A stretch of 64,000 nucleotides of DNA. Source: Scheffersomyces stipitis CBS 6054. Its lineage: Eukaryota; Ascomycota; Pichiomycetes; Serinales; Debaryomycetaceae. Below the pieces are notes generated by a model. That model did no database searches. It had not been told where the DNA came from and was given only the letters and a program-made list of their open reading frames with translations. Each line of letters begins with the position of its first letter. Position 1 is the first letter of the stretch. Positions 40,827-52,113 of the stretch are shown here, in pieces. The stretch lies in assembly GCF_000209165.1 (NCBI RefSeq), contig NC_009044.1, positions 310,001-374,000 of the forward strand, given 5' to 3'. The position numbers and the translations under genes are program-made.

Positions 40827-41714
40827 TCAACCGAAGCCAGCCCATTCAATGGAAAATGCTACTTTTTGGGGAGGTCGATTGAGACAAGCTTCTATATTGT
40901 CATTAAGATCGTTTGAAGAATTCTCCTCATCACCCAAAATGATAATATTCTTCTTCACACTAGTTGCCAATCTTCCTCCTACGACCAAATCTTGAAGATC
41001 CACCATGTTAAATTTAACAATGGAATATGAATGGAATCTTAGAGGATCTCCCGGATAAATCACCAAGTCTCCACCAAATTTAAGCCCTGGATTCATAAAA
41101 AAGCCCATTTCCTTCAAGTACTTGAAATTGTGGTAACGAGAAAGGATATCCTCAATTTTTAGCGATGAACTTTTTATATACGCATTCAAATAGTCTCTCA
41201 AGGGTATTTCATATTCTGCAATAAAATCTTCACATTTTTTTGAAGTATCCGTATTTTTAGTGACAACAAAATTTGGCTCCCTATTCTCCTGAGTATTCTT
41301 CAGATTGTCATGTTTTTCGTTCTTGGATAAGAGAACCCTGTTGTCGTTTTCAATTCTGCCTCCTTCCGCCAATCGTCTAGCTTTCTCTATTCTGTATCTA
41401 GCTTGATCTACAAGTCTGGCTTTTCCAGATTCCACCAACCATATCACTTCCCAAATGAACAACTTTAAAGGCACGGAAAGAAAGAAGTTTTGCTGAGGAT
41501 ATTGGGCCAAAGTTCCTGTCAATACTCCCAAAATCCCATACTTCTCTCTGAGAATTCGGATATTTCTCACATCGAAGATGAGAACATCTGGATTCTGAGC
41601 TAAAGAAACCACAGGAAGATCTACGATTCCAGAATCTGGCTGTGCGGCTTTTTCTTCAAGTTCTTCAGACAGAGCATACTGCTCTATATACTGAAAGACG
41701 GCCTCTTCATTCAT
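40827..41714 (-). CDS. SEN34: tRNA-splicing endonuclease catalytic subunit Sen34
   Basis: The ATG at 41714 (MNEEAVFQYIEQY) was chosen because the longer frame to 41801 opens with GTG; this gives 295 aa, close to the 275 of S. cerevisiae. The catalytic fold at the C-terminus has LKFGGDLVIYPGDPLRFHSY with Tyr220 and His228, then GGRLATSVKKN with Lys254/255, the Tyr-His-Lys triad of the endonuclease family. Sen34 cuts the 3' splice site of pre-tRNA introns in the Sen2/Sen34/Sen15/Sen54 complex. The N-terminal part with the FIWEVIWLVE segment also fits. The gene is convergent with the PNGase A-like gene, 172 bp apart. Confidence 0.93.
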   Translation of the reverse strand: MNEEAVFQYIEQYALSEELEEKAAQPDSGIVDLPVVSLAQNPDVLIFDVRNIRILREKYGILGVLTGTLAQYPQQNFFLSVPLKLFIWEVIWLVESGKARLVDQARYRIEKARRLAEGGRIENDNRVLLSKNEKHDNLKNTQENREPNFVVTKNTDTSKKCEDFIAEYEIPLRDYLNAYIKSSSLKIEDILSRYHNFKYLKEMGFFMNPGLKFGGDLVIYPGDPLRFHSYSIVKFNMVDLQDLVVGGRLATSVKKNIIILGDEENSSNDLNDNIEACLNRPPQKVAFSIEWAGFG

Positions 41715-42299
41715 GAGTAGACAATTTATAGAATAAGAAGTTTTCAGGTAATTATTTCTTAAATTTACAATGAGATCCCGATTACATAAGCAAATTTGCA
41801 CCCAACTCCTTGGTCCTTTTAAGTATGAGTAATAATATTGAAAAATATAAATAGACAGACATTTCTTAGTTTTGAAAGGGAAGAAACGGGGTCGCAGATA
41901 TCAATAGTGAGTTCTAAATTAGACGAAGTCAAGGTGTAGAATATTTCCATTTCTAGGACTGTGGTCAAGAGGTAAGATTTCTGCAATGAAAATGATGATA
42001 TTTTAGCACTATAGACCAGGATTGACAATTCTGTCTCATCGATTGACGGAGTTTTCAATCTCTTTCAGAGGTAAGTAGAATTACCAAAGACTCATGTCTG
42101 CCCGTATTTGGATGACTCATTCTACAATTGAATATGTACGAAGTAATTAGTATCTATTAGGATAAGCAAACTCTAACGAAGAAGATTCACAAATTTTAAA
42201 CCAAACTTGGCCGACATGAAACAATTATGACAGGACACAATTGAATCTAGATGTGCACACATGAATCAACCAAACAAGGCCAGAATGTTAGCCCGAGCT
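41715..42299. other. Spacer between the CNT 3' end and SEN34
   Basis: 585 bp. A 79-codon minus-strand frame at 41819-42058 has no recognisable protein character. No other feature was seen. Confidence 0.5.
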
Positions 42300-44084
42300 T
42301 CAATTCAAGTGGAACTGATTCAAATCGTGCATGACCATACCTGCAAGAGCAGCAGACAATGTGGTAGCGATGGCACCACAGACCAAGGCTGACATGATAG
42401 AGGCTGAAATGTCCTTGGCTCTGGAATTGTTGGACAAAGTGTTTAAGACACCCAAAGTAATACCTACGGAACCAAAGTTGGCAAAGCCACAACAAGCGTA
42501 AGTAGCAATTAAAGTACCTCTTCTGGACATTTCGTTGTATGGAGCCTCGGTCATCAACATGTTATAAGCAACAAATTCATTTTCGATGAACTTGTGGGAA
42601 AGTAATTTGGCAACGTGCATGATTTCATTACGTGGAACACCCAACAAGAACGACACTGGGTACATGATGTAGGAAAGAATCAATTGCAACGACAAGTGGT
42701 CGATGTTCCAGAAGTTTCCGAACCAAGTCAAGACACCGTTGATTAATGAAACAAGCCCAATGATACACAAACACTGGATCAACATTGTACCAGCGATTCT
42801 CAAACCCAAAGTGGCTCCTTCGGAGAAAGCTTGCAAGACGTTTTGAGGCTTTTCAACGCTTTCATTCTTTGGGAAAATAACTCTTCCTCTCGAAATTGGT
42901 TCTTCGGTTTCTGGGTATCTCAACTTCGACACAGCTAAAGAGGCTGGAATAGACATGACACATGAAGACACCAAGGCTTGAGGGTTCAAACCCAAACCAA
43001 TATATCCAACCAATACAGCACCGGAGATAGTCGAGAAACCAGAGGTCATGATCTGGTGCAATTCAGCTTTGGTCAAATATGGCATCAAGTCCTTAACCAA
43101 GATAGCGGACTCACCAATTCCAATGAAAGGAGAAGCAGCGGCAGTAATGGCTTCAGCACCAGACACTCTCAAGGTCCAGAAGAAGAAGTAAGCAAACTTA
43201 CCGATAGCCCATTGAATGACTCCAAAGTAGTACCATATGTGCACAAAGGAAACGAAGAAAGCAACTGATGGTAAAACTGTGAAGAAAAACATACCCAAGT
43301 TAGAGATATTGGCATTAGTTAAGAAAGCAACACCATCCTTGGCGAAACCTAACAATTCACGGGCTAAAGTTGAGATGAAGTTGAACACATCGTAACCACA
43401 TTTGGTTCTCAACACAAAGATGGCGACGATGAATTGCATCAACATACCACCAATAACAGTGTTCCATTGGATAGCAGAACGGTTTCTGGAGGTAACGTAC
43501 AAGAGGAAAACGGCGACAATACAGCCAAAGAAAGAAATTGCACGGTCTTCTCTCTTGGAGTATTCGGTTTCCGAAGGAACAAAAGTACCAAGCAAAATGG
43601 AACCAACGGTGACAACAGTACCTGCAATCAATCGTTGCCATCTTTGAGTAAAGATCTTTGTGTAGATGATGTCAGTGAAATAGTCCCAAACCAACTTCAC
43701 CTTACTCAACAAATAAGGCAAGATGTTGCAATGCCATGAGATCAATCTAACCATGGCCATACCCCAAAAAACGGTAGGAATCAACCACTTACTTCTGTGC
43801 TTGTCCTGAATGATTATGGACAACCACCATGAGGTAAAAAAACAGCCAAGGAAGATGTGGATGGCCAACCTGTAGTAGGGGAACTTATTTTTCAACTTGT
43901 GAATAAGGCTAGAAGAAGGAGCATCCTTTTGAGAGTCCGAGTCCGAGATTTCTTTGGACTCCTGCATTTCATCAGAAGACACTTCCTTTTCCTTGTTGCT
44001 TTCAAGGTCTTTGCTGAGATCATTTTGATCATACTGAGCAATTGAGTTGGTCGTCGATTTGACGGGTGCAATATTGTTAGACAT
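42300..44084 (-). CDS. CNT: Concentrative nucleoside transporter (CNT/SLC28 family)
   Basis: The 594-aa polytopic protein resembles the Candida albicans proton-coupled CNT. An acidic N-terminus (1-70) is followed by about 10-13 membrane segments. Family hallmarks are FIGIGESAILVKDLMPYLT followed by HQIMTSGFSTISGAVLVGYI, and near the C-terminus YACCGFANFGSVGITLGVL with a NxxR-containing loop. Such proteins import purine nucleosides and uridine; substrate preference cannot be read here. S. cerevisiae has no CNT, so this fits a CTG-clade genome. A TATATATATAAG element at 44278-44289 lies about 195 bp upstream of the ATG. Confidence 0.92.
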   Translation of the reverse strand: MSNNIAPVKSTTNSIAQYDQNDLSKDLESNKEKEVSSDEMQESKEISDSDSQKDAPSSSLIHKLKNKFPYYRLAIHIFLGCFFTSWWLSIIIQDKHRSKWLIPTVFWGMAMVRLISWHCNILPYLLSKVKLVWDYFTDIIYTKIFTQRWQRLIAGTVVTVGSILLGTFVPSETEYSKREDRAISFFGCIVAVFLLYVTSRNRSAIQWNTVIGGMLMQFIVAIFVLRTKCGYDVFNFISTLARELLGFAKDGVAFLTNANISNLGMFFFTVLPSVAFFVSFVHIWYYFGVIQWAIGKFAYFFFWTLRVSGAEAITAAASPFIGIGESAILVKDLMPYLTKAELHQIMTSGFSTISGAVLVGYIGLGLNPQALVSSCVMSIPASLAVSKLRYPETEEPISRGRVIFPKNESVEKPQNVLQAFSEGATLGLRIAGTMLIQCLCIIGLVSLINGVLTWFGNFWNIDHLSLQLILSYIMYPVSFLLGVPRNEIMHVAKLLSHKFIENEFVAYNMLMTEAPYNEMSRRGTLIATYACCGFANFGSVGITLGVLNTLSNNSRAKDISASIMSALVCGAIATTLSAALAGMVMHDLNQFHLN

Positions 44085-45616
44085 TGCGAAAAAGTTTAAT
44101 ACAGTATTTTTTGGAACGGATAAATTAGCGTTCCGGTTAATGAACGGCCTGGAGGTATGATTTGTATCCGTGAGTCAACAAGTAGTAGGACATGGGAATA
44201 CCAAGTATTAACAAAAGGTAATTCAAATCTGATGAAGTAAAAAAAATACGTTCCTGGGGTCAGACAGACTTTCCTATCTATATATATAAGGAGATGCAAT
44301 TTTGGTTTCCGCGAAGGGATATTGGAGCCGTTTCTATGCCCCTCTACAACTGCGTCTGCTGCAGTAGCGCCAGACATTTAGGCAGTACAAAAAAAAAGCC
44401 ATTCGATGAGAACAATTTCAAGCCGCTATCGCCAAGACTAGTAATTATACTTCGCTGATATGGGACCATGGATTTGTCCCTTTCCAGTCATTAATTCTTC
44501 GATGGCTTCAGCAGAGATAAGGAATATTAAACACCCCTTAGCAAATCTTTTCTTTACTTTGTACACGTTTAATGGGGTCCAAGTAACAAAACACACACCA
44601 CCATCGTAGTTGTGTCTTGAAGGGAGCTGCCAGAAAATATGGATGAAGTCCGCTTGATATTTCCAGCCAAGATTTGCTAATGGCTTTTTAAAAACGCCTA
44701 GTAGAGTTCACGCGATGCCTACAAAATTTCCCCAAAAAGTTTTCTGCGCAGAAAATAATTTTACAGATTGTGTCAATCGGAAAAAGTGCGAAAAAGAAAT
44801 TCGGCATCTTATCAAATTGCCCTATGGAATAATGCCCGACACTTCTCTGACGGAGAAATACAACGTGGATTCCAACCAGATTAGACAGACCATAATACCC
44901 TTGTTGAGTGACCCATCATTGCATGGCAAGAAGAGTTAACACTTCATATATGCTACAAATTCATCATCAACATCTTCTTCCACTGCCGTCTCCTTCCCTT
45001 TTGGGATCCTCCAAATTGTCCATGGAAATTGTGAAGTTTTTTTCAGCATAATTAACTTGGGGTTTCATCTCTTCGGGAAGTAGAGTCTGCGGAAAAAAAA
45101 ATTGAGATGCCATCTCACTACAAGACTACTAGTTATCCTTTCTACTTCTTCCTGACTTCGCTTCAGTAGATATTGCATTGCGAACAATAGAAGCCAGATC
45201 TTTTCACATATATGCGACATGTCCCTTTTCAATTGCCTCTTACTCGTACATATGTCAATGGTCTGGGGCGTCTGTAGTAATCTTTCTTTTCTGAAGCTGT
45301 CCCCGACTTCATATTTTGAATTTCGGCAAATTTGAGGTTGTCGCCAGCTTCCCCTCAGACAATGGTTTGTAGCTGGCACTCCCAATGTGCAAATTCTTTG
45401 TGTATGGCCCTGCAGCAATTTATTGCCTTACGTCTGGTGACAGCCCTTCCAAGGCTTGCTGCCGGGCTTAGTTCCCCATAAAAATTTCAGAGCCTTTTAC
45501 CCCAGGTTCATCTCTACATGTGCAAACACAATCATAATGTGCATTATATCTATTTTAAAATCGAACTAGTAAAAGATATAGTTCGTAACCATGCATATTT
45601 TATGCCGCGTATAGTA
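44085..45616. other. Upstream region of CNT and 3' side of ATG2
   Basis: This 1.5-kb region holds the CNT TATA element (44278-44289) and one candidate small frame (44715-44939). The minus-strand frame at 45065-45418 has irregular composition and was not accepted. No RNA gene recognised. Confidence 0.5.
44715..44939 (+). CDS. Candidate 74-aa ORF, unrecognised
   Basis: The ATG-initiated frame begins MPTKFPQKVFCAENNFTDCV and has four Cys in the first half. The second half (NVDSNQIRQTIIPLLSDPSL) uses codons similar to nearby genes. There is no membrane segment or known family. It lies in the 1.5-kb spacer between CNT and ATG2 and could be chance. Confidence 0.22.
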   Translation: MPTKFPQKVFCAENNFTDCVNRKKCEKEIRHLIKLPYGIMPDTSLTEKYNVDSNQIRQTIIPLLSDPSLHGKKS

Positions 45617-48600
45617 TCACAAGACATCTTCATCCTTGGCTCGTTTGATGTATCTATACTTATCCCGAGACTCTACTATCCGTTTCGAGTCTATTTCGTT
45701 ACCCAATCCCATCAATGCCTTGGATAATGCCTCCGTGCTTCCTATGATTGGCCGAATGAATATTATGGGCGACGATTTGAGAATCGACTTCAACGAGTCT
45801 TGTATGTTCTCTGACTCGTTCAATTCGTTCTTCAAGTTGATCAATTGCCTCTTGGTGATCTTCAAATTGTTGCCAAATGACTTGTATGCCAATTTCATGC
45901 CTTCTTGTATGTTTTCGGGCTGATTCGAGTATAAACTAATCAATTTCTCTCCTTCTTCATCTGCACTGCTATCATCAGCTTCGTCCTCCTCGCCTTCTTT
46001 CTTGCTGTTGTCATCTCTTGGTAACAAGAAAATGGATTTACTAAGTAGTTCTTTATCGATACCGGTGACAAGTTCATCGTCATCCTCGTCAATATCAATG
46101 TACGAGTAGAACTTTTTGTTGGCATACTGGTCTCTGTCTACGCGAACACTTTGATTCAATACTTGCGAATTTGCAAGTAGTTTGTTGAAATCGACCTTAG
46201 CAGCTTGTTCTCTCTCTACATCACCGTAATCAGAGAATTCACCATCGCTACCTACTTTATAGGACAGACGCTTGTTCACATTACATTTCTGGGAATTACT
46301 TCCTCTTGACGCTGGTAGTCTGGCACCAGAGCCCTCTCCTCCTAAGAGTTGTTCACCTTGTTCTAATATAACCTGCGTTCCAGAAGCTAGCTTTACACCC
46401 AAATTCAAGATTTCATAGCCTGTAGTTTTCGCAAACTTCTGAGTGCCCTTCTGAATACTTCTAAAGAGTCTTCCATCCTTCTTGTACTCACTTATAGGAA
46501 TTGCAATAAGGTCTTTGACCCCACCTCCTATATTAACTATCGATCTAATTGGAGCCAAACCAGCTAAAATACCAGCAATTTGTGTTTGCTGAATTTGAGG
46601 ACCCCAAACTTCACCTAAGGCTTTGCCTAAACTAGGCATTCCTAATAAGCCATATACTGTGGCTTCAGCAAGATTGATAGTGGAGCCATCCAAAATGAAG
46701 AAATTCATAAACTCAGCGGAGTTACCAGATCTGATTCCAACATAATCAACTCGTTTGGGTTTATAATCCAACTTCAACATGACTGGGCTGATTTGAAATT
46801 TTTGGATGTAAACAATTTCATCCAAGGGCAAGGAGAAGCGAGAGTCTTTAAATTCAAGGAATCTCATTAGAAAATCCAAAGTATCCTGATCAATATGAAG
46901 TCTTACAGGCAATACTTGCACTTTCATTATAGCTTCGCTGGATACCAACTTGGGAGATGGCCTGACGTTAGTTATAGCCAATTTCAACATACTTTTTCCA
47001 ATTTCTCCTTCGCCAGAAGTGTTCATATAGGTGAGAAGTTTGTTCCATGTCGAAGTAGCTACGTTATCATAAACATCAGCTGTCCCAAGTCTAACTTCTA
47101 CATCGTTCAACAATTCGTATGGTAGATTTTCATCAGTGGGATCTTTTCTTGGATCTCTTGTAGAGTACACCAGCACATTAACTTCAATGTTGGTGAAATC
47201 AGCCATTATCTTGTGAACTCTAGATCTACGCAACTTCAAATTTTTGTAGTTTTTACCCAATTCGACATTAATCTGAGCCTTCTGAGCTTCTTCAGGTGTC
47301 ATATCTGTTTCCTGAAGACTACTCTGTACTCGCTTATTGATCCTATCTGTCAAATTAGCGTCTGTAGCATCTCTAGGAATTCCAACATGAATCGAGGAAA
47401 ATAGAGTCTCTTCAATGAATTCATCCTCTTCATCGTAATCGCTATCTTCTTCGTTGCCTTGGTCGCTTTCTTCGAACTCAGCTTCTTCAACAGGAGAATT
47501 TGGTTTATCGATTTTTTGATCGCTTCTGTTCAATTCAGACTCTTTATCAGTCTGTTTCTTTAACTTCTTGAGCCTCTCTTTCATGGCCTGCGCTTCAACT
47601 CTTTTCACAGCTCCTCGAACTGCTTTCCTCGTATCTTTCCAGTCATATCCATCATACAAATAGATCTTTGTCTTTGAGAGATTGATATTCAACTTGAAAG
47701 GGTCAACTTTAGAACCTTTAGGAATTTTGTTTCTTGCTTTGGAAAAATGGTCCTCGTCAAATGCAATAGTCTCTAAATCTGAGTTCACAATAGACGTAGC
47801 ATCTGAAGTTTGAGAAGCAGTCTGCCCAGAACTTGACGAAACCTGTGCATCATCATAATAGGCATCCACAATTTCTAAATCATTGTAACTTTCGTTTTCT
47901 GAACCGGCCGACAGAGAAGAAGTTTCAACTCCAGGAGCAACGGAAATATTTCTCTTCTTGAGTTGAAACTGATTCTCGTCAAGATCGTCCATTAGATTAA
48001 TCAGACTATCCACAGTTACTTTCATTTTCTCGTCGTCCTTGAAATTCAAAGGTAGTTTCAAATCGTTAATCAATTGCAATAAAACATGTGTTGAATCAGC
48101 GCACAATTCCAAATGGTGTTCATCGGAATTTATCTTGAGATCAATCAACGATAAGTTATCACTGATTCCTAACTTTTCATTCCTCTTCATAACCTCCTCA
48201 ATATTAGTGTTGAATGTAATTCCGATGTGAACAACATTAAGACCTCCTATCATAATATAACCTAGATTCAGAAAAAAAGTCAACGGGGATGTGTAGCTAC
48301 TCGTTGGAAGAGACTTCCTTGATCTAGAAGTTGAGTTATCCTTCAATGGCATCTTTTCCTTGTTCTTGACATCATCAATCAAGAGAGCGGAAACATCTCT
48401 GAAAGAACTTTTGATGTAGAATTGGTTCACTCCAAATGTGAAATCAGAGGTTCCTCTACCGACAACAAGATAACTCTTGCAAGGCAATCTTCCTGGATTC
48501 AAGCCAATAATACAGTCAAATACAGAAAAACGAATATCAAATCGATTCTGGGATGAAGATGGATTTACTGGTTTGACTTTCTCGACTACCAATTCTGCCA

Positions 48601-51421
48601 ATTTCTCTTCGTTTGCTTCAAAATCATCGAGCAACAATAACCATTGTGTATAATACTCGACTAGAACATTGCGAATAACCACATCCACAGTACTTATTTT
48701 TTCAGTATTCTTGCAATGAATCATTATTAGTGGTAAGCGAATTGATTCCAAGGGCAATTCCTGGAACTCATAGACAAACTTTTGTAACTGTCCGTCATCC
48801 ACTCTCACAATATCAAAAGAGAGAATAGAGCCGTTGATATCGTTCTTTTGTTCGTATAACAAAATATCCTTTAATCTTAGCGTAAGTCCTCCAAACTTAG
48901 GCAACACCTGAACGAGATTCAACTCCACTTCTTTGATTGAACAGCGGAAAGAAGCAATATTGTTCCGGCTAATGTTTACGAATGTAGGATTACTGAGATG
49001 TGGACTGGCAAAACCAGGTCCAATTCTTCTTCTGCTTTGACCAGGAGGTTGAAGTATCAGCGAAATCTCTAATTTATGGCTTCTGTCTCTTACAAAGTCA
49101 AGAACCGAGTTTTCCAAGGAATTTGATTGTTTTGCTGAAAGTGAAGCAAATGAATCATAAAATGATACTATATTTGATATCACAAATTTCAATTCTTTCA
49201 AAGCTATATTAACCATGATCTTTGATATAAATAGGTTAGACGAAGCTGTTACTTGTACTTCACGAGGTATAGGATTGGCATTGCTTGGATTAGCAATTCT
49301 CTTAATAAACGACTTGAACTCGTGCAATTTTGTTAATAGTACTATGTTCGATATTGTTATAGTAGTGGATTCCCTTTCATTTCTGATAGTTGTATTGATC
49401 AAAATCTTGGAAATACTTAGCTGATTCTGTTGTAAATTATATGAGATGGGAAAAATGATAGCTTTGACTAACAAATCTTGTGTGAATTTAACGCTCATGA
49501 TAATTGGAGATGTTTGTAATATAAATTGAGTTTTTGTTGTCATTGCTTCTGCAGCGTTTGTATGTGTCTTTTGCTTCTTTGGAGATTGCTGCTTGCTGAG
49601 ATTTTCTATCGTTGCCATCAATACTTTGAAATTAGAATGGATTGAATTCATAGCCGTAATGAAATTGGAAAGAATCAAAGAGCTGTTCAAGTCCAAAGTC
49701 AACAAAGCAGTCTTAGAGAGTAACGCTGTTGTCTCTATGGTGACTACATTCTCCTCAAGCTTCTTAAATATCTCAAAACGAAGATCGGCTTTTAGAGTTG
49801 AACTTTTAGAACCAGAAGAAGACATAGACAGAATACTCAGAGGAGACATTGGACGTATTGGAGGAGGTGGAGACCCATGAGCAAAAGATACTCCTTCAGA
49901 ATCTGGTTGTGATTGAGATTGTTCTGCATGAGTAGCTGCCGTTGGTGACTCAAAGGTAAATATATCGGTGGTTACTCCTTCCTTCACTTGTTCTATTCTG
50001 AAAGTCTCAACTCCCCCATAAATGAGCATGTCATTTTTCTGCTTGATGTTCAGATTGTGTAATACAAAATTGATAGAATTGTCGGGGGAAGCAAAGACTC
50101 CATCACGACTCAACGCTGAAGTGGTACTAATAATAATATCTCTTATATGAAGCTTATTAAAGAAAGGATCAGTATTTTCTCCATCTTTAGACAGAGCTTC
50201 GTCATCTGTCAACTCATCAGTTGTCTCAGCATATTGAGGAAACCTCGAGTTCTGTTGGCGTTTGAGAGCTTGTTGGGTCCATTTCTGATGATTTTTTATC
50301 TTCAAGCTTCTGGTAATGCCATTGAGTATGGAAATGATGGTTGGAGCCAATGGAGTTGTCGCTACTTTGATAGTTCCTATATCGATCTTCAAATTGGAAA
50401 CATTACTGAGGCCATCAAACTCAACATCACAATAGTCCATATGGAAGATTGCTGGAGGATCTGAAGATACAGACTCATTTCCAACATGAACTTCTCCTTC
50501 ATCTACATTATAGCTAGTCGGTCGTGGAAAAGACTGAGAGGTAGCGCTCAAATAGATGGAACTTGCCTCTTCATGCGTGAAAACCATACTATCCATGAGC
50601 GATTCGTCGCCGTAATCATTGTTATCGTCTTCATAGTTACTGTCATCTTCTTCATTATCACTAGTATCATCTTTCTGAGGACTTTGAACTACTTTCTCAA
50701 CCAATTCACCCGGGTTTACATTTGGCTTCAAAGTCATCAGCCTTACGCCAGTGATCTTCACTACTCTCGTTCCATTCACGGTGTTGATTAGAACCTCGTC
50801 AACTTCAAAAAGCAAGTCCGTCATCTCAGAAACCAATTTGATCTTCATGTTGGTGATCTTGATTTGTAAACGCAGAAGCGCCATTTCCACAGCGCGAGAC
50901 ATGACAGCACTTAAAGCAGATGGTTTAGAAGTAGAGCCAGAGAAAGAAGAGGAACTGCTCGAACGCGACTTCTTGGGTTCAACGACGATCTCTTCGTCAG
51001 TATCATCGGATTCATCTTCAGCAGCGCTGTCGCTATCTTTTATAATCGTTTTGGCCAAATCAGCAGTACTTTGTGCTAACAGAAATTGCACTTCTTTTCG
51101 CACTTCTTCGTTGATATCGAAATCAGGAGATATCACTACTTCTACATCACGAGCGTCGACATTAACACCCCCGCCACCACCAATAATGGTTCCTCCTGTA
51201 ACTGTGTTTAACTCCAATGTACCTACCTGGCCAAAACGAAGATTACAGCCTGGTAGCTTGCCTACTTTCTCCGGATCTATAGAGATATCTCTTAGCACTA
51301 TATTGTTGAGAGAGACTTCTTCTAGGTTGGGAAGGTCGATTTCCGAAAAGAGCGAAAGCTGCTGGAGAACATAGAGTAGAAGACGCTTTTGGATATTTTG
51401 AGGCATCCACTGTGGACTCAT
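45617..51421 (-). CDS. ATG2: Autophagy lipid-transfer protein Atg2
   Basis: The ATG at 51421 was chosen because the frame upstream opens with TTG two codons earlier; this gives 1934 aa. The N-terminus MSPQWMPQNIQKRLLLYVLQ with the following LFSEIDLPNLEEVSL is the chorein-type lipid-entry end. The conserved C-terminal block (IVNIGGGVKDLIAIPISEYK, then RLFRSIQKGTQKFAKTTGYE) is diagnostic for Atg2. Atg2 is a bridge-like lipid transporter that links ER to the growing phagophore with Atg9 and Atg18. It is longer than the 1592 aa of S. cerevisiae because of several acidic insertions, for example around residues 140-160, 235-260 and 1300-1360. Confidence 0.95.
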   Translation of the reverse strand: MSPQWMPQNIQKRLLLYVLQQLSLFSEIDLPNLEEVSLNNIVLRDISIDPEKVGKLPGCNLRFGQVGTLELNTVTGGTIIGGGGGVNVDARDVEVVISPDFDINEEVRKEVQFLLAQSTADLAKTIIKDSDSAAEDESDDTDEEIVVEPKKSRSSSSSSFSGSTSKPSALSAVMSRAVEMALLRLQIKITNMKIKLVSEMTDLLFEVDEVLINTVNGTRVVKITGVRLMTLKPNVNPGELVEKVVQSPQKDDTSDNEEDDSNYEDDNNDYGDESLMDSMVFTHEEASSIYLSATSQSFPRPTSYNVDEGEVHVGNESVSSDPPAIFHMDYCDVEFDGLSNVSNLKIDIGTIKVATTPLAPTIISILNGITRSLKIKNHQKWTQQALKRQQNSRFPQYAETTDELTDDEALSKDGENTDPFFNKLHIRDIIISTTSALSRDGVFASPDNSINFVLHNLNIKQKNDMLIYGGVETFRIEQVKEGVTTDIFTFESPTAATHAEQSQSQPDSEGVSFAHGSPPPPIRPMSPLSILSMSSSGSKSSTLKADLRFEIFKKLEENVVTIETTALLSKTALLTLDLNSSLILSNFITAMNSIHSNFKVLMATIENLSKQQSPKKQKTHTNAAEAMTTKTQFILQTSPIIMSVKFTQDLLVKAIIFPISYNLQQNQLSISKILINTTIRNERESTTITISNIVLLTKLHEFKSFIKRIANPSNANPIPREVQVTASSNLFISKIMVNIALKELKFVISNIVSFYDSFASLSAKQSNSLENSVLDFVRDRSHKLEISLILQPPGQSRRRIGPGFASPHLSNPTFVNISRNNIASFRCSIKEVELNLVQVLPKFGGLTLRLKDILLYEQKNDINGSILSFDIVRVDDGQLQKFVYEFQELPLESIRLPLIMIHCKNTEKISTVDVVIRNVLVEYYTQWLLLLDDFEANEEKLAELVVEKVKPVNPSSSQNRFDIRFSVFDCIIGLNPGRLPCKSYLVVGRGTSDFTFGVNQFYIKSSFRDVSALLIDDVKNKEKMPLKDNSTSRSRKSLPTSSYTSPLTFFLNLGYIMIGGLNVVHIGITFNTNIEEVMKRNEKLGISDNLSLIDLKINSDEHHLELCADSTHVLLQLINDLKLPLNFKDDEKMKVTVDSLINLMDDLDENQFQLKKRNISVAPGVETSSLSAGSENESYNDLEIVDAYYDDAQVSSSSGQTASQTSDATSIVNSDLETIAFDEDHFSKARNKIPKGSKVDPFKLNINLSKTKIYLYDGYDWKDTRKAVRGAVKRVEAQAMKERLKKLKKQTDKESELNRSDQKIDKPNSPVEEAEFEESDQGNEEDSDYDEEDEFIEETLFSSIHVGIPRDATDANLTDRINKRVQSSLQETDMTPEEAQKAQINVELGKNYKNLKLRRSRVHKIMADFTNIEVNVLVYSTRDPRKDPTDENLPYELLNDVEVRLGTADVYDNVATSTWNKLLTYMNTSGEGEIGKSMLKLAITNVRPSPKLVSSEAIMKVQVLPVRLHIDQDTLDFLMRFLEFKDSRFSLPLDEIVYIQKFQISPVMLKLDYKPKRVDYVGIRSGNSAEFMNFFILDGSTINLAEATVYGLLGMPSLGKALGEVWGPQIQQTQIAGILAGLAPIRSIVNIGGGVKDLIAIPISEYKKDGRLFRSIQKGTQKFAKTTGYEILNLGVKLASGTQVILEQGEQLLGGEGSGARLPASRGSNSQKCNVNKRLSYKVGSDGEFSDYGDVEREQAAKVDFNKLLANSQVLNQSVRVDRDQYANKKFYSYIDIDEDDDELVTGIDKELLSKSIFLLPRDDNSKKEGEEDEADDSSADEEGEKLISLYSNQPENIQEGMKLAYKSFGNNLKITKRQLINLKNELNESENIQDSLKSILKSSPIIFIRPIIGSTEALSKALMGLGNEIDSKRIVESRDKYRYIKRAKDEDVL

Positions 51422-52113
51422 TCTCAAATTGTGATACTATTGCTCTTACTGATTCTAGTTAGATGAATCTGTGGGTGGTGTCAGAATTGAAGGAAGACCC
51501 AGATATCGCGAACAAATTGATTATAGATGCAATATGCGTATCCGGCTCGGATAACTATGATGTTTTTGTAGCTTTTGTTTTGTAGTTTTTGCCACTTTCT
51601 ATGTGGCGCTGGTGATGTTTGAACCGTATTGTACAATTAAATAAAATGAAAAATGATGCTGTAGTTCACGTGTTTCTTCTGCGGAACTGGTATTTTTCCA
51701 GCCTATAGTTACAGTCGAAGACCGTATCCAGTAGCAAATATGAACTACTTTATAATACAGAAAAGGTGTGAAGTACAGATATTTTTCGTTTCTAAGAGAA
51801 AGAACCAACTCACCTAACATTTACATCTGTATTCTGATTAGATAACGCAGTGCGGAGCAGATGCCACGGGACGGCATATAAGAAAAGTAATAGCCAGCCG
51901 TTTTGCACCCAAATGAAGGCAATGGTATATAGTAAAGAAGTTGTAGAATAGTTGTGTTGAAGAAATACAAAATTACTGTAGCAGATAGAAATTAGGAAGC
52001 ATTTACAATATTCTAGTACGATATTTGTTCATTCTCTTGTACTCTATACTACTACCTCCATTCCCAATATCTTAGGAATGCGCTGTATATTCTATTATGT
52101 TCTATTGTACAAG
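51422..52113. other. ATG2 promoter and LAS1 3' spacer
   Basis: About 690 bp. CACGTG at 51667-51672 lies 246 bp upstream of the ATG2 start. GGGACGGCATATAAG near 51867 shares GGGACGGCATA with the RPS8 upstream repeat. No gene seen. Confidence 0.45.

Noticed and set aside
41715..41801. N-terminal extension of Sen34 from 41801
   Set aside because: The frame opens with GTG and the added residues do not fit Sen34. The ATG at 41714 gives the family length.
45065..45418. 117-codon minus-strand frame upstream of CNT
   Set aside because: The composition is irregular, with no family resemblance and no favoured-codon bias.
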